Positions 39,005 to 48,084 of a stretch of 64,000 bases of DNA are shown one piece after another. Source of the stretch: Thiomonas delicata. Lineage in GTDB: Bacteria; Pseudomonadota; Gammaproteobacteria; Burkholderiales; Burkholderiaceae_C. Within the stretch, counting starts at the first letter, position 1, and every line of letters starts with the position of its first letter. The notes under the pieces were generated by a model. It was not told the DNA's origin, ran no database searches, and saw only the letters and a list, made by a program, of their open reading frames with translations. The translations under genes and the position numbers were made by a program. The DNA is taken from assembly GCF_900088825.1 (NCBI RefSeq), contig NZ_LT592171.1, positions 730,425 to 794,424 of the forward strand, in the 5' to 3' direction.

Positions 39005-39952
39005 CTATCGCGTGCGCCCGGCGGCGGCGATCTGCTTCCAGCTCCGTCCTCCGTCGAGGGAGAGATAGACGTCGCGCCGGAAGGTGGCGATCGCCAACTC
39101 GCCGCGGCGCGCCGGGTTCTGCGCGACGTACGCGACCGCGTCCTCCCGCAGCGGCGGCAGCGCGACGGCCTGCGGCGCGCTGGACCCGCCGGCGAAGGCG
39201 ATGCGCGTCAGGTGCGGCTGGCCGTCGTAGCTGCCGTACCAGAGATGCTTGCCGTCGAGGTCGAACGCCACCGACAGGAACTGGGCGTTGCCGGCGACGG
39301 CGCGGAAATGCGCGCCCGCGTCGGTGGACAGGTACAGCCCGCTCTTGGTCGCCGCGGCGACGATGCGCGGATCGGTGGGATGCACGGCCAGCGCGAACAC
39401 CTCGCCCTCGAGGCCGTCAGCGGCCGCATGCTTCCAGACGAAGCCGTCGTCGACCGTGCCATACAGCCCCGGCTCGGGCATGCGGCTGTTGCGCTCCATG
39501 GCCATCGCGTAGACCGCGTTGGAGGCGTATCCGGCCGCCATGACGTGGAAGTCCGACTCGCCGCGCAGGCCGAGGGTGTGCCAGGTCCGGCCGCCGTCGG
39601 TGCTCTTGACCAGGCCGATGGGATTGACCGCGTTCGTCCCCGGCGCCGGGTGGCCGCTGCTGTAGAACGCCGTGCGCGTGGCGGTAAAGCCCATGTAGTC
39701 GTTGGACGCGCTCGGCAGCGTGGACCAGCGTCCCGCCGAGTACACCGCCACGCCGTGGTGGTCGGGGATGTAGAGCCTGGTGCCGTCGGGGCCGAAGGCC
39801 AGGCCGTGCACGTGCATCAGCTCGACCGGCGCGCCCGCGGCGGCGATGCCCGCCATGGCCGGCATCGCCGGGCCGGCAGCCCAGGCCGGAAGCATCGTCG
39901 CGGCTGCGGCCAGCAAGGCGGCTGCGAGCCGCCGGGTGGGGAAATGTCTCAT
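39005..39952 (-). CDS. Exported BNR/beta-propeller repeat protein
   Basis: Secreted protein of 315 residues, with a signal peptide (MRHFPTRRLAAALLAAAATMLPAWA) and repeated sialidase-like Asp-box units (STDGGRTWHTLG, STDAGAHFRAV, SLDGGRSWKQI) that form a beta-propeller. It matches the F510_1955 type of glycosylhydrolase-like proteins often seen in copper clusters. Enzymatic activity is not shown by the sequence. HVHGLAFGPDGTRLYIPDHHG includes histidines that could bind metal. It overlaps the end of the DsbD-like gene by 4 nt, so the two are co-transcribed. Confidence 0.75.
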   Translation of the reverse strand: MRHFPTRRLAAALLAAAATMLPAWAAGPAMPAMAGIAAAGAPVELMHVHGLAFGPDGTRLYIPDHHGVAVYSAGRWSTLPSASNDYMGFTATRTAFYSSGHPAPGTNAVNPIGLVKSTDGGRTWHTLGLRGESDFHVMAAGYASNAVYAMAMERNSRMPEPGLYGTVDDGFVWKHAAADGLEGEVFALAVHPTDPRIVAAATKSGLYLSTDAGAHFRAVAGNAQFLSVAFDLDGKHLWYGSYDGQPHLTRIAFAGGSSAPQAVALPPLREDAVAYVAQNPARRGELAIATFRRDVYLSLDGGRSWKQIAAAGRTR

Positions 39953-41508
39953 TGCAACTCCTTTTCGGTTGGGATCAAGAGAAAGCTGAAAAAAGTGGAT
40001 CGCCTCACCGCACCGCGGCGCTCAGGGTCGTCGGCGGTAGGCAAAGGTCCTTGTCCTCGCAGGCTTGCCAGGCCGGGCAGGCCGATGCGCGCGTCGTTCT
40101 CGTAGACGAGGATGTCGCGGCCGTCGATGCGCAAGCCGATGGTCGTGCCGGGCGGATAGCTCGGCCGCCCGTCGAGCGCGCGCCCGTCGCTCAGCACGCG
40201 CACCGACACGGGGATCAGGTAGGGCGCCGAGGGCGGATTGGCGTAGACGTGCCAGCCGCGGGCGATGTGCAGGATCACCGTCGCGCCGCCGGCTGCCGCA
40301 GTGACGCTCGCGCTCACCTCCGACGCGGAGTCGACCGGCGCGGCCATGCCGGCCGTCGAAACAGGTTGCAGGGTGGAAAGCCGCTCGATCAGCGTGCCGG
40401 CGGTGAACAGCCCGGACAGATGCCCCACCTCGCGTCCGTTGCGATCGAGGATCGCCAGGAACGGCATGCCGGCACCGCCGTACTTCGCCAGCAGCCGCTG
40501 CAGGACGGGGTCGGGGCGGGTGAGGTCGGCCTGCAGCGGCACGGCGCCGGCCGCGCGCACGGCGCGCGCCACCGCCGGGTCGCGGTACACGGTCTTCTCC
40601 AGGATGCGGCAGTTCAGGCACCACTGCGCGGTGAACTCGACCAGCGCCGGCCGATGCAGCGCGCCGATGGCGCCGGCGTCGCCAGCGCGCAGCGGCTGCC
40701 AGGGGATGCCCTGTCCGGCAGCGGGCCAGAACCCGGCGCCCAGGTAGGCGATGGCCGGCGCCGCGGCCCACCGGGTGCGCCGGTCAGTGGCGCGCAGCGC
40801 GGTGACAGCGGCCCACGGCACCAGCGCGGCGAGAAACGCAATCCACGCTGCATCAGCGACCCATGCCGGCAGCAGGCTCTGCGCGAAGAAGACCGCGCCG
40901 CCCAGCAGCAGCCAGCCGAAGCTCTTGCGCACCACCTCGGCCCAGGCCCCGCCTCGCGGCAGCCGGGCGAGTAGGGCAGGCCGCAGCAGCAGCACGACGT
41001 AGGGCAGCGCCATCCCCGAACCGATGGCCACGAACAGCGTCACAATGTCCGCCGGCGGTCGGGTCAGGGCGAAGACCAGCACGCCGCCGAGCAGGGGGCC
41101 CGTGCACGGCGTGGACAGCACGCCGCCGACCAGACCCGACACCAGCGGCTCGAGATGGCGACCACCGCGCAGGCGCGCGACCGCTGCCGGCACCGGCAGG
41201 CTGCGCGCGGAAAAGCTCGCCGCCGCCAGCACCAGCATCACCACGACCAGCCCGACCAGCACCGCGCGCGACTGGAACAACACCCCCCACTGCAAGTGCA
41301 GCAGCGCGGTGGCCAGTCCCAGCGCCGCGAAGAACGACACCGAGCCGAGAGCGAACAGGGCGGCGGACACGGCCCGCGCTCCGATTCCCTCGCCGGCCTC
41401 GCGCAGGATGGTTCGGACCTTGATCGGGATGACCGGTAGCACGCACGGGGTCAGGTTCAGCAGCAGGCCCGCGGCGAGGGCCAGGGCGATTTCGAAGAAA
41501 AGGGACAT
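39949..41508 (-). CDS. DsbD-like transporter fused to DsbD alpha domain, 3' end frameshifted (copy B)
   Basis: Inner-membrane thiol:disulfide transporter of 519 residues. The membrane part holds LTPCVLPV and LSTPCTGPLLGG, and the thioredoxin domain holds WCLNC. Unlike copy A, a DsbD alpha domain is fused at the C terminus (WHVYANPPSAPYLIPV from ~residue 430). The frame then departs: after LPGLASLRG it reads unrelated residues to 39949, while the expected ACEDKDLCLPP pair is encoded at 40005-40064 in another frame ending with TGA at 40005. About 35 nt are missing compared with copy A. The alpha domain has therefore lost its active-site cysteines. Confidence 0.85.
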   Translation of the reverse strand: MSLFFEIALALAAGLLLNLTPCVLPVIPIKVRTILREAGEGIGARAVSAALFALGSVSFFAALGLATALLHLQWGVLFQSRAVLVGLVVVMLVLAAASFSARSLPVPAAVARLRGGRHLEPLVSGLVGGVLSTPCTGPLLGGVLVFALTRPPADIVTLFVAIGSGMALPYVVLLLRPALLARLPRGGAWAEVVRKSFGWLLLGGAVFFAQSLLPAWVADAAWIAFLAALVPWAAVTALRATDRRTRWAAAPAIAYLGAGFWPAAGQGIPWQPLRAGDAGAIGALHRPALVEFTAQWCLNCRILEKTVYRDPAVARAVRAAGAVPLQADLTRPDPVLQRLLAKYGGAGMPFLAILDRNGREVGHLSGLFTAGTLIERLSTLQPVSTAGMAAPVDSASEVSASVTAAAGGATVILHIARGWHVYANPPSAPYLIPVSVRVLSDGRALDGRPSYPPGTTIGLRIDGRDILVYENDARIGLPGLASLRGQGPLPTADDPERRGAVRRSTFFSFLLIPTEKELQ

Positions 41509-41522
41509 GTCGGTCGCACCTA

Positions 41523-42026
41523 TCACGAAGCGGCCAGCTCGCGGCGGATGAGGCGGTGGAGTTCCGGGAAGTCCGGTTCACCGAGGATGCGCTTGAGGAT
41601 GCGCCCGCGCTTGTCGACCAGGAAGGTGGTGGGCGTCATCCGCACCCCGAAGAACGCGCGGGCCGCGCTGCCGTCGGCGTCGCGGGCGACGTCGAAGGGC
41701 AGGCGGCGCGTGCGGGCGTACTGCTCGACGAAGTCCGGCGGGTCGTAGCTCATCGCTACCGCGACGAAGGCGAAATCCCGCCCCTTGAAGCGCTGGTCGG
41801 TCTGGATCATCTGTGGCATTTCCTTGATGCAGGTGGCGCAACTGGTCGCCCAGAAGTTCACCAGGTAGACCTTGCCGCGCAACTGCGTGGTGGTCAGCTT
41901 CCGGCCAGACAGCAGGACGAAGGTCGCGTCCGGCGCCGGCGGGTGGTCGGTGAGCGCGACATAGGCCACGGCGACCAATGCGGCGGCCACGCCGGCCGCA
42001 ACGACGGATCGCAGACGAATGCGCAT
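41523..42026 (-). CDS. TlpA/ResA-like membrane-anchored thioredoxin (copy B)
   Basis: Periplasmic thioredoxin of 167 residues with an N-terminal anchor (VVAAGVAAALVAVAYVAL). The active site is WATSCATC, followed by KEMPQMI, and the cis-proline region is MTPTTFLVDKRG. It is closely related to copy A at 25995-26495, matching in length and in most motif positions, but with much higher GC in silent positions, so the duplication is old or came from different sources. Its stop lies close to the DsbD-like gene start (14 nt). Confidence 0.88.
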   Translation of the reverse strand: MRIRLRSVVAAGVAAALVAVAYVALTDHPPAPDATFVLLSGRKLTTTQLRGKVYLVNFWATSCATCIKEMPQMIQTDQRFKGRDFAFVAVAMSYDPPDFVEQYARTRRLPFDVARDADGSAARAFFGVRMTPTTFLVDKRGRILKRILGEPDFPELHRLIRRELAAS

Positions 42027-42129
42027 GGGAAAACCTCGATCGATCGTTCACGGGGACGGCCGCGGCGGATGCCGGCGTCCCCCGGAAGGGACGGCCACAT
42101 GGCCGCCCCGCAGTGAGGCGTCGGGAGAT

Positions 42130-42510
42130 TCAGGCCCGGGGCGGCCGGTAGGATGCGTCGGGCGGCGCGCTGGGGAGGCGCTGGTCGTCGGGTTGCGGCA
42201 CAGCCGCTGCGGCAGGCGGCAGGAAGGACACGGCCGGCGCCGAAACCGTCGCCAGCGTCAGTCCGCAGACGACATGGCAGGTCGACTGGCCGCCGGCAGG
42301 ACAGCCTGCGCCGTGACGCACGAACGGACGCGGCGGTGCGGCGAGGCTCGTGGCGCGCGCGGCCGACCCGTGTCCGAACGTTGGAGCCGCATGGCCGCAT
42401 GCAGTCCCAGCCATCGCCGTGGCGGCCGCGGGCATTACGGCGTACGCCCAGCCGTGCAGTGGCAAGACTGCCAGCACAAAGGCGATGAAAGCGATGCGCA
42501 AGGCGCTCAT
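42130..42510 (-). CDS. Small secreted protein of the copper/thiol module (copy B)
   Basis: A 126-residue unknown with a signal peptide (MSALRIAFIAFVLAVLPLHGWA) and cysteines at about 39, 72, 79 and 83 (GCPAG, CHVVC). The ending PPDASYRPPRA parallels copy A at 25390-25812. It precedes the TlpA-like gene by 103 nt, as in copy A. The two copies are weakly similar in between. The start ATG at 42510 is chosen by analogy with copy A. Confidence 0.55.
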   Translation of the reverse strand: MSALRIAFIAFVLAVLPLHGWAYAVMPAAATAMAGTACGHAAPTFGHGSAARATSLAAPPRPFVRHGAGCPAGGQSTCHVVCGLTLATVSAPAVSFLPPAAAAVPQPDDQRLPSAPPDASYRPPRA

Positions 42511-42552
42511 GCGTTCGGGGAAGTGGGAATGGCCGGACCGTTGCACCGAAAA

Positions 42553-43376
42553 TCATAGGCTCTTCGAATCCCCCGACGCGGCCGGGGCTTTCTCGCACAG
42601 GCGGGGGCGGGAAGCGGCGAGGTCGCGCCGGAGATTCCGTACCTCCTCGCGCAGCAACCGCAACTCGTCCTGGATGTCGCACTGCGCCTTCTTCTCGCTC
42701 TCGCCCACGAAGAACGCGGCGACGCCCGCAGTGACGAGCGAAAACACCGCGTAGCCGCCGGTCACCACCAGCACGGCCAGCGCCCGCGAGGCCGCGGTGG
42801 TCGGGACGAAGTCGCCGTATCCCACGGTGGCTGCGGTGGTGAACGCCAGCCACACGCCCTGGCCGTAGGTGCGGATGGTCGGCTCGATCCGGTAGAAGCC
42901 CACTCCCGCCAGCAGCACCGCTCCGGCCCCCAGCAGCACAGCGTAGGGAATCACGCTGTCGGAGAACACACGGCGGACATGGCCCAGCAGCCAGGCGAAC
43001 ACAGGGCGATGTAGAGCAGGTGGAGCAGGTGGACGATCGGCATCCAGCCCCGGTTGGCGCCGAGCAGCGCCAGCCCCGAAACCAGGACGATGAAGACCTT
43101 GAGCCAGTTGGCCGCGAGGTAGCGCCAGCGCCTGCGGCACAGCGTCGCCGTCAGCGCGGTCTCGGCGGCGAAGGCGGCGAAGATGAGCGCGTCGATGCGC
43201 AGCCCCCAGCCTGCGTACAGGGCATTGCCTTGCAGGTCCTCGAGGTAGAACGAGGGCATCGCCAGCAGGGCGATGCCGATCATCCACGGCGCAGCGAACC
43301 TGCCGAGCGCGCGGGCCGCGCGTCTCTCCCCCGCGGGAACGCCGTTGAAGCCGATCCAGGACGTGCGCGTCTTCAT
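42553..43376 (-). pseudogene. Voltage-gated-type potassium channel, single frameshift
   Basis: Inner-membrane ion channel of about 274 residues if repaired. The first frame (43376 to about 43010) encodes four membrane helices ending LLHLLYIAL. The second (from about 43010 to 42553) continues RPVFAWLLGHVRRV, then the pore helix and selectivity filter TTAATVGYGDFVP, the last helix and a coiled-coil tail (LRLLREEVRNLRRDL). The total of 824 nt is one short of a multiple of three, so one base is missing near 43003-43012. It may be a real mutation or a sequencing error. It is 39 nt downstream of the DUF3141 gene. Confidence 0.75.
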
Positions 43377-43415
43377 ACCGTGCCGACCGCGGTCAGCGCC
43401 GCGGCCGACGCTGCT

Positions 43416-45248
43416 TCACCGACCATGGGACGCGCCTTTGCGTGTCGCGGGTTTGGCGGCAGCGGCAGGCTGCCCGGCGCCGTACAGCAGGGCGAACATC
43501 CGCTCGTCCTGGCCATCGCGCCATTCGCGCCATGCACCGATCGCCGCGCCCGTCCGGCGCACGGCGTCGCTCTCGCTGGCCATCAGCGGGTGCTCGGGCG
43601 GCAAGGGTTTGCGCCGCTGCCCGACCTGCCGGGCGAGTTCGCGCACCGCGCCCATCCACGGGTTGAACTCCCCGGACAGCAGCATGCGGCTGGTGCGCAT
43701 GGGGTGCAGTCTCTCCAGGACCGCGGCGCTCCATGGGTTGGCCAGAGCGCGCACCAACGGGCCGGCCCAGTCGCGGTAGAGACGCTCGTTGGCCTCGGAA
43801 ACCTGCCGCACGCGCTCGAACGCCTCGGGCGTCGCGGGGAACTTCAGGTCCTCCACCTCGCGCGGTTCGAAGCGCACGGCGTAGGCCGGTTTGCGCGAGT
43901 CGGGATCGCCCGAGGGATTGTCGATGCGCATCTCGTACAGGCCGGGCTCGAGCGATTCGATCTCGGCGAGGCTTTCGAGGATCGCGCGGTGCTCCAGCCG
44001 CGCCACCTTGGCCGAGACGAAGATGCCCAGGTGGCCGACGTGCGGGTCGATCAGGTAGACGATACGCTGGCCGGCGGCCTTCAGGTCGGCGGTGTCCTCG
44101 TAAACCGCCGGGATCCAGCCCAGCGCCTGGTGCGGCGGGGTGATGTTGTCGCCGTGCGAGGCGAAGATCACCAGCGGATTGCGGATGCGCCGCAGGTCGG
44201 CGAAGCAGCCGTCGCAGATTCGCACCCCGCCTTCCTCGAGCCGGTTGCCGATGAACAGGTTCTCGACGATGGAGAGGATCTCCTCGCGGCCGAGGAAGTA
44301 GAAGCTGCCCCACCAGCGCTCGAACTCCAGGAAGCGGTCGCGCTCGGTGTCGACCGCGACGAACAGGCAGGCGTATTTTTCCCACACCGCTTCCGGCTTT
44401 AGGGTCTCGAAGTTCTGCACCAGCCAGGCGCCGTCGAAGCGGCTGTCGCCGAGGTCGGCGAGCAAGTGGGTCATCCAGGCGCCGCCGACGAAGCCGCCGG
44501 CGATGCGCATGGGGTTGACCCCGGGCTCGCCCGCCCAGTACGACAGCGGCGAGCCATTGAGCACCGCCGGCCCGGCCAGCCCCTGGCAGTCCGCCGACAG
44601 CAGGGCAATGGCCCAGCCCGCCTGGCAATTGCCGTAGAGGACGGGTCGCGTTCCGGGGTGGCGCTCGGCCACGACCTCGACGAAGCGCCGCAGCGCATGC
44701 AGCACGTCGGCCAGCGTCTGGTCCGGGCAGGGCTCGGGGAAGAACACGACGAAGTACACCGGATGGCCCTCGCGCATCGCCATGCCGACCTCGGAGTCGC
44801 GCTTGAACCCGCCGATCCCCGGGCCGTGGCCGGCGCGCGGGTCGACGATCATCACCGGGGGCTTGGACGCGTCGGTGCAGCACTCCTCGCAGCGGTCCTC
44901 GCCAATGCGGGTGATGCGCAGCAGTGCGTAGTTGGCCGGGCGCTCGAAGCGGCGCGCGTCGAGCAGCGTCTCGTAGTCGAAGTCCAGCAGCGGCGGCTTG
45001 CCGGCGCGCTCGTGGGCGATCAGGTCGTCGGCGCGCTGGCGCAGCGTGTCCCAGAACAGGATCGAACGCTCGACGACGTCGCGCGCATAGTCCAGCGGGA
45101 GGAAGCCGGCCGCTGCCGGCGGTGCCGGGTTCGGCTCCGGCGCCGCCGGCGTTGCGGCGACGGCAGGCGCGGGAACCGGCGCGGGCGCAGCGGCGACTTG
45201 CGTCGGGGTAGCGGACCGACGGGGAGACTTGCGTGGGATCGCGTGCAT
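43416..45248 (-). CDS. DUF3141 alpha/beta-hydrolase (PHA-synthase-like)
   Basis: Protein of 610 residues related to polyhydroxyalkanoate synthases. After an Ala/Pro-rich leader (about 15-50) comes the helical LDYARDVVERSILFWDTLRQR segment. The hydrolase core has YGNCQAGWA, a nucleophile elbow with cysteine in the usual serine/cysteine position, IFASHGDNITPP and DPHVGHLGIF with acid and histidine. The cellular role is unknown; a granule or lipid role is an inference from family. An ATG at 45275 overlapping the upstream stop (ATGA) is an alternative start. 45248 is preferred for its GGAAGAG site. Confidence 0.85.
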   Translation of the reverse strand: MHAIPRKSPRRSATPTQVAAAPAPVPAPAVAATPAAPEPNPAPPAAAGFLPLDYARDVVERSILFWDTLRQRADDLIAHERAGKPPLLDFDYETLLDARRFERPANYALLRITRIGEDRCEECCTDASKPPVMIVDPRAGHGPGIGGFKRDSEVGMAMREGHPVYFVVFFPEPCPDQTLADVLHALRRFVEVVAERHPGTRPVLYGNCQAGWAIALLSADCQGLAGPAVLNGSPLSYWAGEPGVNPMRIAGGFVGGAWMTHLLADLGDSRFDGAWLVQNFETLKPEAVWEKYACLFVAVDTERDRFLEFERWWGSFYFLGREEILSIVENLFIGNRLEEGGVRICDGCFADLRRIRNPLVIFASHGDNITPPHQALGWIPAVYEDTADLKAAGQRIVYLIDPHVGHLGIFVSAKVARLEHRAILESLAEIESLEPGLYEMRIDNPSGDPDSRKPAYAVRFEPREVEDLKFPATPEAFERVRQVSEANERLYRDWAGPLVRALANPWSAAVLERLHPMRTSRMLLSGEFNPWMGAVRELARQVGQRRKPLPPEHPLMASESDAVRRTGAAIGAWREWRDGQDERMFALLYGAGQPAAAAKPATRKGASHGR

Positions 45249-45271
45249 GGGAAGCTCTTCCGGGCGCAGCC

Positions 45272-45562
45272 TCATTCGGTCAGCCGGGCAGCGAAGAAGT
45301 TGAACAGCGGGCCGAAGATCAGCGCCACGTACCAGCCGTAGCCGAAGCTCTCGCCCAGGCCGAGCAGGAAGCTCGGCCAGCTCAGCCAGGTGAATCCGGG
45401 CAGCAGCTTCAGCCAGCTCTGGTACATGGCCTGCCCGGGAACGAGCAGATCGAAGCCGACGCAGGCGGCGAAGGTGATGGCCAGGAAGATCCCCAGGCTC
45501 ATGCCAAGGGCGACCACCGGCAGGCGCGGGCGATTGGCGGGACGCCAGGTTTCAGTGGGCAT
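45272..45562 (-). CDS. DUF5676-like small membrane protein
   Basis: A 96-residue protein with two hydrophobic segments (VVALGMSLGIFLAITFAACVGFDLL and GYGWYVALIFGPLFNFFAARL) and a central WLKLLPGFTWLSWPSFLLGLGES stretch. This is the form of the DUF5676 family that accompanies copper ATPases and YHS proteins. Function unknown. It overlaps the YHS gene upstream by 11 nt and touches the DUF3141 gene, so all are one operon. Confidence 0.75.
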   Translation of the reverse strand: MPTETWRPANRPRLPVVALGMSLGIFLAITFAACVGFDLLVPGQAMYQSWLKLLPGFTWLSWPSFLLGLGESFGYGWYVALIFGPLFNFFAARLTE

Positions 45563-45881
45563 GGGAGTGCTCCTTCTCTTGGTCCGCCATGGCGTAGCGC
45601 TCGGGCGCAGCCTCGAACTGGTCGCGGTGCTCTGCGGAGCAGAACCAGTACGGCCGGCCGCGGTAGACGGCCGACCTGGCGGTGGCGGTGTCCACGCTCA
45701 TGCCGCAGACCGGGTCGACCGCCTTGTCCGGCGCCGGGCCGCCGGAGGCGCCGCCAGCCCCTCCACCAGCGCGGTCGTGGCCCTCGTGTCCGCCGTGGCC
45801 CATGACGTGCGCCCCGCAACCGAAGCGCATCATCACGAAAAACACGCCGGCGATCAGCAGTAAGTACAGCAGTGTGCCCAT
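45552..45881 (-). CDS. YHS-domain membrane protein
   Basis: A 109-residue protein: one membrane helix (GTLLYLLLIAGVFFVMMRFG), a Cys/His/Gly linker (CGAHVMGHGGHEGHD), and a YHS metal-binding domain (DPVCGMSVDTATARSAVYRGRPYWFCS, then FEAAPERYA). YHS domains are linked to copper and other heavy metals. The ATG at 45881 is used. A frame running to 46019 would cross the probable promoter and the dyad at 46003-46020. It heads the operon YHS-DUF5676-DUF3141-channel. Confidence 0.82.
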   Translation of the reverse strand: MGTLLYLLLIAGVFFVMMRFGCGAHVMGHGGHEGHDRAGGGAGGASGGPAPDKAVDPVCGMSVDTATARSAVYRGRPYWFCSAEHRDQFEAAPERYAMADQEKEHSHAH

Positions 45882-46002
45882 GAGCCTGCCCTCCTCAGCT
45901 TGCACCGCGCATCGCAGACCCGGCCCATCCGCAGTCAGTGCGCGATTTCCGATTGCTCGATCCGAGTATAGGCATCCGTCGCTGTCCCGCGCATGACCAT
46001 CC

Positions 46003-46020
46003 CATGACATCTGCGTCATG
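46003..46020. promoter_or_regulatory. Cop-box dyad upstream of the YHS operon
   Basis: CATGACatctgcGTCATG, again a perfect 6-bp inverted repeat with 6-bp spacer, 122 nt upstream of the YHS gene start and just downstream of the broken cupredoxin gene. Confidence 0.6.
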
Positions 46021-46053
46021 AATTTGCAAGGCGAAGCCGGACCCGATGCGGGG

Positions 46054-46440
46054 CTACCGGACCAGCACTTTGCCCAGCATCCCGGCCCGCATGTGGCCGG
46101 GCATGGTGCAGGCGAAATCCACCGCCCCGGCCTGGCCGAAGTGCCAGACCAGTTCGCCCTTTCCTCCCGGCGGCACGGCGACCATGTTGGGTTCGACGCC
46201 GTTGGCCATGTCGGGCATCGCCGCCATCATCTTCTCGTGCTCCTGGAGTTCGGCCATGGTCCCGATGGTCATCTCGTGCCGCATCTTCCCCTGGTTGACG
46301 AGGATGAAGCGGACGGTCTGCCCCCGCTGCACCTACATCGCGTCCGGTGTGAAGCGCATCGAATCGTCCACGGCGATCTCGATCGTCCGCGTCGCGTCGG
46401 CCACGACGCCCGGAACGCCGACGGCGGATAGCCGGCGAAA
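46054..46440 (-). pseudogene. Cupredoxin copy B: 5' truncated and amber-interrupted
   Basis: The 3' part (46054-46332) encodes QRGQTVRFILVNQG, the helix QEHEKMMAAMPDM and the copper ligands CTMPGHMRAGM, closely matching the intact cupredoxin at 29418-30050. Upstream, in the same frame, DATRTIEIAVDDSMRFTPDAM is followed by TAG (46333-46335) in the place of the histidine codon of copy A. Similarity ends near 46440, where sequence of an IS5-type element begins, so the signal peptide and Met-rich part are lost. The gene is dead twice over. Confidence 0.8.
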
Positions 46441-46493
46441 GGCCGCAAAAGAAGCGTGACGTTGCACAACTGAGCTATGCGGCTTTGAGCTGC

Positions 46494-47118
46494 CGCCGCA
46501 GCAGTCCCGACTTGGGTTCTTCTGACGCTGTACACAAAGGGCAAGGCGCGCAAGCCCTACGAGTTCGGGGTCAAGACGAGCATTGCGGGCGCCCATCAGA
46601 GCGGGCTGATGGTGGGCGCCCGGACCTTCCCGGGCAACCCCTACGATGGCCACGTGTTGAACCCGCAACTGGAACAGACGGGCATTTTGCTGGAGGGGAC
46701 GGGCAAAGTGCCCAAGCAGGTGGTGGTCGACTTGGGCTATCGGGGCGTGGACAAGGACAACCCTGGCGTGGAGATCATCCACCGGGGCAAGTACAAGCCG
46801 CTGACGCTGCAACAGCGCCGATGGCTGAAACGCCGGCAGGCGGTGGAGCCGGCCATCGGGCATCTGAAATCGGATAACCGGATGGATCGCTGCTGGTTGC
46901 AAGGGGCCACCGGCGATGCGTTGCATGCGGTGCTCTGCGCGGCGGGCTACAACCTGCGCTGGTTGCTGCGGGCGATGGTGCGTCTGGGGCTGAAGGTCCT
47001 TTTATTGCGCCCTGAATTCGTGGCCGGGTTGGCCCACTTCCTGGGCTCCCCTGCGTCCGGTAATGTCAACGCGCTTAGATATGCGTTCGCTCATGCCAAT
47101 CTCGGTGGCATCAGATGA
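46494..47118 (+). pseudogene. IS5-family transposase, C-terminal fragment
   Basis: Open frame encoding LYTKGKARKPYEFGVKTS, ARTFPGNPYDGHVL, VVVDLGYRGVD and RRQAVEPAIGHLKSDNRMDR, the C-terminal DDE half of an IS5-group transposase. The N-terminal half is missing. The piece TTGCAGGGCCGAC just after the stop (47125-47137) looks like the element's right inverted repeat. It points in the opposite direction to the next IS5 fragment, so two different elements have collided here. Confidence 0.7.
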
Positions 47119-47247
47119 ATTTTGCAGGGCCGACTACTTCGCGTCAATAACGTGCCACTACAAACAGTTTCGGAAAAACACCCCACGGTGACATTCAACC
47201 CATTGATTCAACACATCTATCAACCGCCGACCATCGCTGAAATCTGC

Positions 47248-47990
47248 TCAGAACGTCGAACTTGGGTTGCCCAGGCCGTCGGGACGTTTCTTGATCAGGC
47301 TGCGCTTGGTGGCCACATGCCAGTTCACGTTCGGTGCGATCCGGCCGTCTTGCTGCGCGGCCGTGACCTCGTCGCGCTTGTCCACGCCGGTGTAACCCGC
47401 ATCGGCAAAGACGTCCGCTTCCTCGCCATGCAGCAGTTCAGTCACATGCGACACATCGGCTGCGTGGGCAGCGGTGGTCACCCCCGTATGCGCCAGCCCC
47501 GACTCGGCATCGACGCCGATGTGCAGCTTCAAGCCGAAGTGCCAGTTGTTGCCCTTCTTGGTCGAGCGCATCTCGGGGTCGCGCGTGCCCTGCGCGTTCT
47601 TGGTGGAACTGGGCGCCGCGATGATGGTAGCGTCGATCAGCGTGCCACGCTTGAGCAGCAGTCTGCGCTCTTGCATGCCGGCGTTCACCCCGTCGAGCAG
47701 TGCGCGCGTGAGGTCGTGGGTTTCCAGCAGGCGGCGAAACTTCAGCAAGGTCGTCGAGTCAGGGGCGCGCTCGGTGCGCAGATCGATGCCGACGAAGCGC
47801 CGGAATGCCGCACTGTCGTACAGGGCGTCTTCCACGCCCTCGTCGCTCAAGCCAAACCACAGTTGGATGCAATACAGCCTCAGCATGCGTTCGGCGCCAA
47901 TGGGCGGGCGACCGCGACGACCGCTCTTGGGGTACACCGTCTCGATGGCCTGCACCAGCTTGTCGCTGGCGTCGATCTCGCTGTTGGACT
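47248..47990 (-). pseudogene. IS5-family transposase, truncated at both ends
   Basis: About 245 codons of an IS5-group transposase: LVQAIETVYPKSGRRGRPPI, ERMLRLYCIQLWFGLSDEGVEDALYDS, RFVGIDLRTERAPDSTTLLKFR, DATIIAAPSSTKNAQGTRDPEM and FADAGYTGVDKRDE. The N-terminal ~40 residues of the family are absent: at about 47990 the frame runs directly into the antitoxin-like remnant. The C terminus also ends early in unrelated residues. The element is therefore inactive. Confidence 0.72.
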
Positions 47991-48076
47991 TGGCTGCCAG
48001 CGCCTTGAGCCTGGCATGCTGCGCCGGTCAAGATCGGCAGAGTCTTCAGCGTGTGGCTCACGGTTTTGCGCTTCAT
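47990..48076 (-). pseudogene. BrnA-like antitoxin N-terminal remnant, frameshifted
   Basis: From ATG at 48076 the frame reads MKRKTVSHTLKTLPIL, then a one-base slip moves it to QHARLKALAAKSNSEIDASD, the standard opening of BrnA-type antitoxins. At about 47990 the sequence changes into IS5 transposase. Only about 35 residues remain, without the DNA-binding part. Confidence 0.55.
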
Positions 48077-48084
48077 CGTGTTGC

